From NCBI GenBank assembly GCA_937879855.1, contig CALFMO010000034.1, forward strand, positions 1 to 41,678: a stretch of DNA of 41,678 nt. Reading direction: 5' to 3'. Positions within the stretch are counted from its first letter, which is position 1, and the number at the start of each line of letters is the position of its first letter. The DNA is from an uncultured Acidobacteriaceae bacterium (GTDB lineage Bacteria > Acidobacteriota > Terriglobia > Terriglobales > Acidobacteriaceae). Positions 31,846 to 40,214 of the stretch are shown in pieces. A program made the position numbers and the translations under genes. The notes beneath the pieces were generated by a model that ran no database searches, was not told the DNA's origin, and saw nothing but the letters and a program-made list of their open reading frames with translations.

Positions 31846-31881
31846 CCCCACCCTGTCGCCAAATACGCGACAAGGGTGGGG
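31846..31881. repeat. Palindromic repeat, family A, copy 4
   Basis: CCCCACCCTGTCGC and GCGACAAGGGTGGGG form a near-perfect stem around an A-rich loop, followed by CACCCTC. The left flank AAAGTCAAC matches the copy at 18102. It lies between divergent genes, so it is not only a terminator. Confidence 0.85.
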
Positions 31882-31973
31882 CACCCTCAGACGTTAAATT
31901 CACGGCAACGGCCGCGTCTTTCACATCATCTCAAAGTCGATTAGACTCCAACGTTAAATAAAGGTGCCAGCCA

Positions 31974-33071
31974 ATGAAACGCCGGGAATTTTTCAAAGCT
32001 GCAGCTATTTGTGGTGCCGCCAGCACTCTGCCTGCGGCCCTCGGTCAGGAAAAAGCTAGCGCAACACAGGAGAACGGTTCCATGAATCAGATTCCGCTTA
32101 CTTCTTCTGCCGGAACCCGCAAGGGAGACATGCTTTACCGCACGCTGGGACGAACCGGCGAGCGCGTTTCAGCGATTGGGATGGGTGGCTTCCACCTTGG
32201 GCAGCATGCGCTCAGCGACGATCAGAGCATTCGGCTGATTCGCAGCGGCATCGATCGGGGCATCACGTTTATGGACAACAGTTGGGACTACAACGAAGGC
32301 CAAAGCGAAATACGGATGGGGAAGGCGTTAAAGGATGGATATCGGCAGAAGGTATTTCTGATGACGAAGATCGATGGCCGCACCAAAGAGGTTGCCGAGC
32401 GGCAGATCGAAACCAGCCTGGAACGGCTGCAGACCGATCACATCGACCTGGTGCAGCATCATGAGATCATCCGCTTTGACGATCCGGATCGCATTTTTGC
32501 GGAAGGTGGAGCCCATGAGGCTGTGCTGGCCGCGCAGAAAGCGGGCAAGATTCGCTACATCGGGTTCACCGGTCATAAGGATCCGCACATTCATTTGTAC
32601 ATGTTGAAAGTGGCCGGCGAGCATGGCTTTCACTTCGACACAGTGCAGATGCCTTTAAACGTGATGGACGCGCATTTCCGGAGCTTTGGGCAGATGGTGT
32701 TGCCCGAGTTGGTAAAGCAGGAAATCGGTGTTTTGGGCATGAAGTCGATGGGCGACAGCGTGATTTTGAAGAGCAAAGTGGTGACGCCGATCGAGTGCCT
32801 GCATTATGCGCTGAGCCTGCCCACGTCGGTGGTGATTACAGGCATCGATAAGCCGGAGATTCTTGATCAGGCCTTTGAGGCGGCGAAGAGCTTTCAGCCC
32901 ATGAATCGCGAGCAGGTTGCGCAACTGCTGGCGAAGACGAAAGAAGTGGCGATGGCGGGGAAGTACGAACTGTTCAAAACCTCGTCGCACTTCGACTCGA
33001 CCGCGAAGCATCCCGACTGGCTGGGCGGCGATACGCCTGCGGTTCAGCAACTGGCTCCGCCGAGCGCATAG
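31974..33071 (+). CDS. Tat-exported aldo/keto reductase
   Basis: 365 aa. The N-terminus MKRREFFKAAAICGAASTLP is a Tat signal (RR-x-F-F), so the protein is exported folded. The barrel begins near residue 54 (LYRTLGRTGERVSAIGMGGFHLG). The catalytic tetrad is D101, Y106, K132 (LMTKID) and H162 or H163 (LVQHHE). KSMGDSVILKS and VVITGIDKPEILDQA belong to the cofactor end. Export of an NADPH-type reductase is odd; the periplasm has little NADPH, so cofactor may be bound before export or the role may differ. It lies before the PQQ dehydrogenase on the same strand (gap 88 bases). Confidence 0.9.
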   Translation: MKRREFFKAAAICGAASTLPAALGQEKASATQENGSMNQIPLTSSAGTRKGDMLYRTLGRTGERVSAIGMGGFHLGQHALSDDQSIRLIRSGIDRGITFMDNSWDYNEGQSEIRMGKALKDGYRQKVFLMTKIDGRTKEVAERQIETSLERLQTDHIDLVQHHEIIRFDDPDRIFAEGGAHEAVLAAQKAGKIRYIGFTGHKDPHIHLYMLKVAGEHGFHFDTVQMPLNVMDAHFRSFGQMVLPELVKQEIGVLGMKSMGDSVILKSKVVTPIECLHYALSLPTSVVITGIDKPEILDQAFEAAKSFQPMNREQVAQLLAKTKEVAMAGKYELFKTSSHFDSTAKHPDWLGGDTPAVQQLAPPSA

Positions 33072-33159
33072 TACGACTGCGAATCGTCGGCAATCGAGGC
33101 GTGAGCAGTAGTGTCTCCCCAGTTGCCTTCTGAGAACTCTTCAATGAAAATATGTGGCC

Positions 33160-35109
33160 ATGCGCCACGGCCACTCTTCGCAACGCAAATTCGCACTTCT
33201 GATCTTTACATGGGTGGCATTCGCGAGCATGGCCGCGCGCGGACAAGGGACCGCGGATACGGAATGGCCCAACTACGGGAACGATCCCGGCGGGATGCGT
33301 TACTCGTCCCTCTCTCAAATTAACCGCGAGAATGTTTCGAAGCTGAAGGTCGCCTGGACATTTCATACCGGCGATATTTCCGACGGCAGCCACAATAGGA
33401 AGCGAAGCGGATTTGAGGCCACGCCGATCCTGGTCGATGGGACGCTCTATATCACTACTGGCTTCAATCGGGTGATTGCGCTTGATCCGCAGACTGGGAA
33501 ACAGCGGTGGGCTTACGATCCGAAGGTCGATCTGACTCTCGATTATGGCGACGGACTGGTGAATCGCGGCGCCGCCACTTGGCTCGATGGCGCGCGACCT
33601 CCTGGCCAGCCGTGCCGCCGCCGCATTTACGAGGCTACGTTGGACGCACGTCTGGTTTCGGTCGACGCGGCTACGGGAAAACCGTGCTCGGACTTTGGCG
33701 ACGATGGTCAGGTGAGCCTGCGGGATGTGCCGGGTTATCGTGCCGGGTGGTATCACATGACTTCGCCGCCAGCGGTGATTGACGATTTGGTCATCGTGGG
33801 ATCGGCGATCGACGACAACCAGCGCGTTGCCATGCCGGCCGGAGTCGTGCGCGCTTTTGATGCGCGTACCGGCGCGTTGCGCTGGAGTTGGGATCCGATT
33901 CCAAAAGTCGCATCGGCGTCGGGAAAAGATCCCGACCCACAGACGGGCGCCGCCAATGCCTGGTCCGTTATGGCCGTGGATCAGCAACGGGATCTCGTTT
34001 TCATTCCCACCGGAAGCGCCAGCCCCGACTATTACGGCGGCCTTCGCCCTGGTGACAACAAGTGGGCGAATTCCGTGGTGGCGCTGCACGCAAAAACTGG
34101 AGCGATCGCGTGGGGATTTCAATTGGTGCATCATGATCTTTGGGATTACGACTCGGCATCGCCGCCGTTACTGGCGACCTTGCGGCACGCTGGGGAAGAC
34201 ACTCCAGTCGTCATCCAGGGAAACAAGACGGGATTTCTCTACGTGCTCAATCGCGACACGGGCAAGCCTGTGTTTCCTGTCGAAGAGCGGCCCGTTCCAA
34301 AGAGCGACATACCCGGCGAGATCGCATCGCCTACGCAACCTTTTCCGGTGGCCCCGCCACCACTGGCTTGGCAAAAAATGTCCGCAGAGGATGCATGGGG
34401 CCCGACGGCGCAAGATCGCGAAACCTGTCGCACTTGGATTCGCGGACTTCGCAACGAGGGGATTTTCACTCCGCCGAGCCTGCAAGGCTCTCTGGCCGTG
34501 CCGGGAAATCTGGGAGGCATGACGTGGAGTGGATATGCGTTCGATCCGCAGCACAGCCTTCTGGTCGTGAACACCAACAACCTGATTGCGAAAGCCAAGC
34601 TTATTCCGCGCGCGGATTTCGGGCGGAACGAACTCCGCACCGAGGATGGCGATTATGCTCCGCAGGCGGGAGCGCCATACGGATTGTTTCGTAGGTTTCT
34701 GCAGTCGTCGTCGAACTTACCTTGTATCGCGCCACCTTGGGGAGTATTGACCGCGGTGGATATGGTCGAAGGCAAGATTCGTTGGCAGATCCCGCTCGGC
34801 TCGATGCAGGACTTTGGCGGGAAGCTACCGCCGGTGCCACCGGGATCGATCACACTCGGAGGCCCGATCGTCACCGCCGGCGGACTGGTTTTTATCGCTG
34901 GCACTTTTGATCCGTTCATTCGTGCTTTTGATGTTGAGAGTGGCAAGGAATTGTGGAAGGCGGAGTTGCCCGACAGCGGGCATGCCACTCCGATGACCTA
35001 CCTGCTGGGTGCGAACGGGAAACAATACGTGGTGATCGCGGCCGGCGGCCATCCCAAGATTACCGAGGAGTCGCTCAACGATGCCCTTGTCGCCTTCAGC
35101 CTGCCGTAA
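33160..35109 (+). CDS. Exported PQQ-dependent dehydrogenase (glucose-dehydrogenase-like)
   Basis: 649 aa from ATG 33160; a GTG at 33154 is possible and neither has a clear ribosome site. A signal peptide (about 10-30, FALLIFTWVAFASMAARGQ) precedes an eight-bladed beta-propeller with repeated A-x-D-x-x-T-G-x-x-x-W motifs. YGNDPGGMRYSSLSQIN and VVALHAKTGAIAWGFQLVHHDLWDYDSASPP are typical; the last Asp is the probable catalytic base. It oxidises an alcohol or sugar in the periplasm with PQQ and Ca. Unlike membrane glucose dehydrogenase it has no N-terminal membrane segments, and there is no cytochrome domain. No PQQ-synthesis genes are in the window. Confidence 0.92.
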   Translation: MRHGHSSQRKFALLIFTWVAFASMAARGQGTADTEWPNYGNDPGGMRYSSLSQINRENVSKLKVAWTFHTGDISDGSHNRKRSGFEATPILVDGTLYITTGFNRVIALDPQTGKQRWAYDPKVDLTLDYGDGLVNRGAATWLDGARPPGQPCRRRIYEATLDARLVSVDAATGKPCSDFGDDGQVSLRDVPGYRAGWYHMTSPPAVIDDLVIVGSAIDDNQRVAMPAGVVRAFDARTGALRWSWDPIPKVASASGKDPDPQTGAANAWSVMAVDQQRDLVFIPTGSASPDYYGGLRPGDNKWANSVVALHAKTGAIAWGFQLVHHDLWDYDSASPPLLATLRHAGEDTPVVIQGNKTGFLYVLNRDTGKPVFPVEERPVPKSDIPGEIASPTQPFPVAPPPLAWQKMSAEDAWGPTAQDRETCRTWIRGLRNEGIFTPPSLQGSLAVPGNLGGMTWSGYAFDPQHSLLVVNTNNLIAKAKLIPRADFGRNELRTEDGDYAPQAGAPYGLFRRFLQSSSNLPCIAPPWGVLTAVDMVEGKIRWQIPLGSMQDFGGKLPPVPPGSITLGGPIVTAGGLVFIAGTFDPFIRAFDVESGKELWKAELPDSGHATPMTYLLGANGKQYVVIAAGGHPKITEESLNDALVAFSLP

Positions 35110-35268
35110 CCAAGCTGAGCAGGCGGAGTTCGGCCGTCTGGCGGACATCCCAAATCGGCATTGAAAAGAATGAGTGCCGGCAAAATCGGGCTTAAAACGC
35201 ATCGTTTTGGTGTAGAATTACCGCCAATCGTTCTTCCCTCGTAGTCTGGGTTTTTCTGAGGTGCAAGT

Positions 35269-35529
35269 ATGAAAGTCTCCCCTGATTCGCCTTTGAGCTC
35301 ACAATATTTTTGTCGCGACTGTGGCAGCGAGATTGGATTCCGCTCCCGCCGTCGTAGCTTGGCCGAACGGCTCATCCTGCCTCTGTTTTTGTTGAAGCCG
35401 GTGCGTTGCGGGGAATGTTTCCGGCGGGATTACCGCTTGATTTTCACTCAGGTGCGCGACCGGTTGCCGGAGACGCCGAAAATGCGGCCGCTGAAAGCGA
35501 AGCCTGCTTCCAATCGTAACATTGCCTAG
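35269..35529 (+). CDS. Small zinc-ribbon protein, 86 aa
   Basis: Two CxxC pairs, C15/C18 (CRDC) and C47/C50 (CGEC), are joined by a basic stretch (RSRRRSLAERL) and a hydrophobic one (ILPLFLLKPV). GAGG lies 7 bases before the ATG. The spacing of the cysteines over a hydrophobic loop suggests a ribbon that docks on a membrane or partner, not a classic DNA-binding ribbon. I recognise no named family. It has no clear operon partner, though comF follows on the same strand. Confidence 0.68.
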   Translation: MKVSPDSPLSSQYFCRDCGSEIGFRSRRRSLAERLILPLFLLKPVRCGECFRRDYRLIFTQVRDRLPETPKMRPLKAKPASNRNIA

Positions 35530-35727
35530 CGGCGGGGATGGCCGCTATACTGCAGGGGTTAGAGTAAGGATTAGCCGCAGCGCTTTGTCTGCGGGATAGA
35601 GGAGGCCGTCTTCAGCAGTAGTGAGGACCGAATCCGGGCGAGCCACGCCAGTGTTGCGGTAGCAGGGCATTCCATTGTTTCGCAGGGAGCTTCCGGCAGC
35701 GCTTGGCCCCGCCGATTTGCCGAGAGC

Positions 35728-36567
35728 CTGTTCACAGTTTTCTTTCCTTCCGACTGCCGCATCTGCGGCGAGCCTCTTTTGAATATTTCCCGGTTGCCGG
35801 TGTGTCCGCATTGCCTGGATAGCATCCGGCCAGCCAGCCGCAAAGCTTGTGCCATCTGCGGGGACCGGGTGTTTTCTGCTTATGCGCAGAAAGATGACGA
35901 CGGTTTGAGGCGATGTCCGGTTTGCCGCCGCATTCGCCGTCCTTTTGACCGCGCCCTGGCGTATGGCAGTTATGAAGCTGAACTGCGCGAATTGATTCAT
36001 CTACTGAAATACAACGGCATACGCCCAGCGGCGAAAGTCCTTGGAGGCTTTCTGGCGGAGGCCCTCGCCACAGCACGGCCGGGCATTGAGCAATTGACGT
36101 TTGAGCAACTGGCCATCCTGGTGATCCCTGTGCCGCTGTACAAGCGGAAATTGCGCGAGCGGGGATTTAATCAGGCAGAACTGATTGCGCGAGCGGCACT
36201 GAAGCTTCGTCCGCCGGGCGAGCATTTGCAGCTAGTGACCGACCTTCTGGTGCGCACCCGCGACACTGCCTCCCAGATCGGCTTGACCGGCCATCAGCGT
36301 CGCGCCAACCTGCGCGGCGCGTTTACGGTTGCGCGTGCCATGGAAGTCACTGGCCGTCAAGTCATTCTGGTGGATGATGTGTACACCACGGGCGCGACGG
36401 CTACGGAGTGCGCCCACGTGCTGCGGCGAGCCGGAGCCGCGAAGGTATGGGTGGCGACGGTGGCGCGCACGCTGAAAATGGCATCTAACTATGGGCAGTT
36501 TCAGGCAGTCGCAGAGGATGATTCGGCCGAGGGCGAGGAAGTTTTGGCGACAGCCGCGGGGAACTAG
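35728..36567 (+). CDS. ComF-family phosphoribosyltransferase-like protein
   Basis: The coding region clearly reaches upstream of the first canonical start (TTG 35779): bases 35752-35778 encode SDCRICGEP in frame, which supplies the first pair of the eight-cysteine double zinc ribbon (CRIC, CPHC, CAIC, CPVC). No ATG, GTG or TTG exists in frame between the stop near 35572 and 35779, so I place the start at CTG 35728 (LFTVFFPSDC) as a guess. The phosphoribosyltransferase domain has VIPVPLYKRKLRERGFNQAELIAR and VILVDDVYTTGATATE, the PRPP loop. ComF proteins aid DNA uptake or recombination-linked repair. No other competence gene is near. An N-terminal frameshift is also possible. Confidence 0.85.
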   Translation: MFTVFFPSDCRICGEPLLNISRLPVCPHCLDSIRPASRKACAICGDRVFSAYAQKDDDGLRRCPVCRRIRRPFDRALAYGSYEAELRELIHLLKYNGIRPAAKVLGGFLAEALATARPGIEQLTFEQLAILVIPVPLYKRKLRERGFNQAELIARAALKLRPPGEHLQLVTDLLVRTRDTASQIGLTGHQRRANLRGAFTVARAMEVTGRQVILVDDVYTTGATATECAHVLRRAGAAKVWVATVARTLKMASNYGQFQAVAEDDSAEGEEVLATAAGN

Positions 36568-36600
36568 CCGAGTCGCGGAGTTTGGATAAGGTCGGAAGTT

Positions 36601-37209
36601 ATGTCACTGAGGATGGACTACGATGGAGGCTCCCGGCATGCCGCCGGCCTGTTTTCGCCGGCGGCGGCGACACCACACCGGCCCGGTGATGGCCATGCTC
36701 TGCTTGCGCCCGTCCTCGTGCTGAACGCTTCATACGAGCCCATCAACGTCTGCGCCGCACGCCGCGCGCTGGTTCTTGTGCTTAAAGGCGTGGCCATGAC
36801 AGAGGAAGAGAATGGACACTTTCTGCACTCGGCCCGCGTGGCCATGCGTTTGCCCTCGGTAATCCGGCTGCTCGAGTACCGGCGCATTCCGCATCAGAGC
36901 CGCGCACTCTCCCGCAAGAACATCTTGCTGCGCGATCGCAACACCTGCCAGTACTGCGCGACAGTACTGCCCTCGAGTGAACTGACGCTTGATCACGTGA
37001 TCCCGCGCTCGCGGGGAGGATCGTCCACTTGGGAAAACCTGGTCGCCTGCTGTCACGCCTGCAACCGTCGGAAGGGCAACCAGCATCCCACCGAAGCCGG
37101 CATGAAGTTGATGCGCGAACCGCGCGCATTCAACCTTCACACCAGCCGCCACATCATGCGGCTGATGGGTCGGTCGGATGATAAGTGGCGGAAGTATTTG
37201 TTCTATTGA
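36601..37209 (+). CDS. HNH endonuclease
   Basis: 202 aa. The HNH motif is complete: C116-x-x-C119, L-D131-H132-V, N146 in WENLVACC, C151-x-x-C154 and NRRKG, so the beta-beta-alpha metal fold should be active. The N-terminal half (APVLVLNASYEPINVCAARRALVLVLKGVA) is the typical opening of the widespread stand-alone HNH group, which is chromosomal and not tied to phage. The weak GGAAG site before the ATG fits. It follows comF by 33 bases on the same strand, probably in one transcript. The substrate is unknown. Confidence 0.93.
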   Translation: MSLRMDYDGGSRHAAGLFSPAAATPHRPGDGHALLAPVLVLNASYEPINVCAARRALVLVLKGVAMTEEENGHFLHSARVAMRLPSVIRLLEYRRIPHQSRALSRKNILLRDRNTCQYCATVLPSSELTLDHVIPRSRGGSSTWENLVACCHACNRRKGNQHPTEAGMKLMREPRAFNLHTSRHIMRLMGRSDDKWRKYLFY

Positions 37210-37358
37210 GGCTTCAGAATTCAAGCTTCAAAGTGGAATTGCTTCTCGCCGGCCCTTGTGAAAGGAATTGACCCTCCGCACGTCGGACCTAGACTGGCGC
37301 GACCCTATCGTGAACCTCTGAAGGCGAAATCGCTGCGGTTATCCTGACGCGGGGCAGC

Positions 37359-39818
37359 TTACTCGCTGTTGAGTGCCACACGTGGATCAAGTTGAGAGGC
37401 ACGAACGCCGGGAAGCAGACACGCCAGCGCTCCAATCAATCCGAATAAGCATACAGCCGACGCCAGGATCACCGGATCCAAGGGAGCGGTTTCGAACAAT
37501 AGCTGCGACAGTGCACGGGCAGCGAGTAACGATAGGGTTAGGCCGATTGCCAGGCCCATAACGACGAGCGAGCCACCCTGGTGCAGAACATCGCGCAGGA
37601 TATCTTGCCGGCTTGCACCCAGCGCCATGCGGATGCCGAATTCTCTCGTCCGTTGCAGGCTCACGTATGAGACCACTCCGTAGATGCCGAGCGCACACAG
37701 AAGGAGGGCGAGTCCGGCAAACGCGCTCATCAGGCTAACGCTGTAAGTGCGTTGGGTGAGTGAGCGCGAAACCACTTCGCGCATCACGCTCATCCGTTCA
37801 ATCGGCTGGTCCGGATACATAGAGTGAATTCTAGCGCGGACACCGCCGGCCAGCAGCCCCGGATCTTCCCCGGAAGAGCGTGCGAACAGGTTCATGGACG
37901 CGAGCACGTGGTACGTGTCGTCCTGCAGGTACGGCATGTAAATAGCTGGTTCGGTCGGGAGATCGAGAGCTCGCTGTTTTAGATCCGATACGATGCCCAC
38001 GACCTCCCGCGGTGGTGGCGGGCGGTAATTGCGGCTGCCGAGTGCGAGATAGTTCACCGTAATGCGCTTCCCGATTGGGTCTTCTCCGGGGAAGAAGCGT
38101 TGAGCTGCGGAGGCATTAATGATGACCGTCGGCTGCGAGGACTGATCATCACGATCAGAAAAGAAACGTCCCTTCAGCAACGATGAGCTGAGCGCTCGGA
38201 AAAAGTCTGCGCTGATCCAGCAACCCTCGGCATGGGGCGCATGTGCAGGATCGTTAGGACGATCGTCGAAAGCCAAACTCGCGCCCATGGATTGGGCACC
38301 GGGCATACAGTCCGAAACTGCTGAAGTGGCGGCGCCCGGAACACTTGCTGTTCCGTCGAGCACGGCGCGCCAGAAGGCTAGCCCTTCCGGACCGTAGTAA
38401 TTAGTTCGCAAATTGGCAGTCAGAACTTTCGCCGGCTGGAACCCAGGATCGACAGACCGTACGCGGGCAAAGCTGCGCACGAGCAGCCCGGCGCAGACTG
38501 TTAACACCACGGCGCATGCGATTTCAGCCACGATCAACGCAGAAAAGGGGCGACGTTGCGCCCGGCCGGTCTCGGTGCGGCCGCCATGCAGTCCGGAGCC
38601 GAGGTTGACGCCTGAGAGTACTGAAGCTGGGAGCACGGCAAACACCACGCTGGTGAGAACCACTACGGCAACACTTGCCGAAAGCGCGGCGAGGTTGAGA
38701 TGGACATCTGCGATCCGAGGCAAGTCCACAAGAGGAATCTTGCGCACCAGTCCAACAGATAGGGAGGCCAAAGCAATTCCGAGCCCGCCGCCGGCAGCGC
38801 TCAACACCAACCCTTCGACAAAGAGCTGTTGACCAATCCTCGCTGGGCTGGCGCCTAGCCCCATGCGGACGGCAAGTTCGGGCGAGCGCTTCACAACACG
38901 AGAGAGCAGAAGAGCTGCCGTATTCATGCATGTGACCAAGAGGACCGTTACCACCGCAATCATAATGATGTTGAGCTGGCGTGTGACCGGTCCCACGATG
39001 AAGTCTTTGAGGGGCGTCAGTTGCACCTGGATGTCGCTTGGTTCTCCGTCGGCGCGTCGGAGGATGGAACTCAGTTGTTGCTCGGCGACGCTGCGGCTCA
39101 CCCCTGGTTTTATCCGGCCGATCACGTCGAGGAACTTGTTCGCGCGCCAGTTCATGAATGGCCAGCTCGGTTCGGTAGTGAGCGTCAGCCATACGTCGGT
39201 GTCAGGGTAAAGGTCGGGAGAGGTTGGAATGACCCCGACGATCGTTTGCGCGACTCCCCCGAGATGAATAGTCCGGCCGATTACCTGGGAGTCGCCGCCC
39301 AGCTGTTGCTGCCAGAACTTCGAGGAGATCAATACGGTGTGGCTTTCAAGAACCGCGTACTCGTTGGGCGTATAGAGACGTCCCAAAATGGGGCGAATAC
39401 CCAACACGCTGAAGAACTGCTGCGTGGGGGCAGTACAGATCACGACTCGTGGTTCACCGTCGCCTGTCCAAGGTTCCGAAAACCTGGGGATGGCTGCCGC
39501 TAGTCCGGAGAAAATCGTACTCTGATCGCGAAAGTCGCGAAAGTCCGGGCCGGACCCGGCACGGCGCCCATCGCCAAGCGAAGCGGCATGGGATGAGATG
39601 ACGAACAGATCTCCCGACTCTGAAAAATGCAGTGGCTCCAGCAGAACGTGGTCGAAGACGCTGAAGATTGCCGCGTTGATTCCCGTGCCTAGCGCCAACA
39701 TTAGGATGGCGGTGGTGTAGAATCCGGGCGCTCGCAGCATTCCGCGGATTGCGTACCTCAGGTCAGCAACAAGGTCGCCGACACCAACAGGCATTACATC
39801 TTGTACGAACCGACTCAT
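37359..39818 (-). CDS. Orphan ABC-type permease (MacB/FtsX-like, ADOP type)
   Basis: 819 aa from ATG 39818; a GTG at 39833 would add five residues. The protein has two FtsX-type halves. The first opens DLRYAIRGMLRAPGFYTTAILMLALGTGINAAIFSVFD (membrane segment about 33-55), followed by a large periplasmic MacB-like domain and a block of segments. The second repeats this with a periplasmic domain and GLALLLCALGIYGVVSYVSLQRTREFGIRMALGASRQDIL near the end. About eight segments and two periplasmic domains on one chain, with no ATPase gene beside it, define the duplicated orphan permeases that are numerous in Acidobacteriota. Cargo and energy source are unknown. No PadR regulator gene is beside it. 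Confidence 0.92.
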   Translation of the reverse strand: MSRFVQDVMPVGVGDLVADLRYAIRGMLRAPGFYTTAILMLALGTGINAAIFSVFDHVLLEPLHFSESGDLFVISSHAASLGDGRRAGSGPDFRDFRDQSTIFSGLAAAIPRFSEPWTGDGEPRVVICTAPTQQFFSVLGIRPILGRLYTPNEYAVLESHTVLISSKFWQQQLGGDSQVIGRTIHLGGVAQTIVGVIPTSPDLYPDTDVWLTLTTEPSWPFMNWRANKFLDVIGRIKPGVSRSVAEQQLSSILRRADGEPSDIQVQLTPLKDFIVGPVTRQLNIIMIAVVTVLLVTCMNTAALLLSRVVKRSPELAVRMGLGASPARIGQQLFVEGLVLSAAGGGLGIALASLSVGLVRKIPLVDLPRIADVHLNLAALSASVAVVVLTSVVFAVLPASVLSGVNLGSGLHGGRTETGRAQRRPFSALIVAEIACAVVLTVCAGLLVRSFARVRSVDPGFQPAKVLTANLRTNYYGPEGLAFWRAVLDGTASVPGAATSAVSDCMPGAQSMGASLAFDDRPNDPAHAPHAEGCWISADFFRALSSSLLKGRFFSDRDDQSSQPTVIINASAAQRFFPGEDPIGKRITVNYLALGSRNYRPPPPREVVGIVSDLKQRALDLPTEPAIYMPYLQDDTYHVLASMNLFARSSGEDPGLLAGGVRARIHSMYPDQPIERMSVMREVVSRSLTQRTYSVSLMSAFAGLALLLCALGIYGVVSYVSLQRTREFGIRMALGASRQDILRDVLHQGGSLVVMGLAIGLTLSLLAARALSQLLFETAPLDPVILASAVCLFGLIGALACLLPGVRASQLDPRVALNSE

Positions 39819-40214
39819 GCTATCCACTTCCACACGCGGTGCTTTCCTTCCGCTCAGCCATCGAGAAAGCGATGCAATCTTTGTTCCGAACCTTCAACTT
39901 AAAGATCAATGGCTTACGATCGAGAGCAAAGCAAATCTTGTTCACTTTAGCTAACTGCCGTCCAGAAACGGACAAGCATTGGTGCTGAGATGGAAGGCGC
40001 AGCACAAGCAAGCGCAGGATTATTTTGACCCTTGGTCGCTGGTGGGCTGACCAAGACTTGCCTGAGCGACCGCTACCTCGTCAGTCGACTAACCAATCTC
40101 CTGAATCTTCGTCTGAATCATGACGACAGAGGGGTCGACTATGCCAAGGCAGCTTCCATTTTTGGCGCTGATTTATCGGATGGGCAACGAACTTAGTGTG
40201 GCGGGGATTCGCCG
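39819..40214. other. Divergent gap between permease and esterase genes
   Basis: Nearly 400 bases without a convincing gene; short frames in it have no ribosome site. It should hold the promoters of both neighbours. The only structure I see is the inverted repeat at 39960-39973. Confidence 0.5.
39960..39973. promoter_or_regulatory. Inverted repeat upstream of the orphan permease
   Basis: GTCC-N6-GGAC (core GTCCAGAAACGGAC) lies about 140 bases before the permease start. CCGT and ACGG form a second, overlapping dyad. It may be an operator or a short hairpin. Confidence 0.3.

Noticed and set aside
32974..34134. A 386-codon minus-strand frame
   Set aside because: It is antisense to the PQQ dehydrogenase gene, which has a signal peptide and propeller motifs.
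36601..37209. Homing endonuclease or phage HNH
   Set aside because: The N-terminal half and chromosomal neighbours match the common stand-alone HNH group; no intron, intein or phage genes are near.
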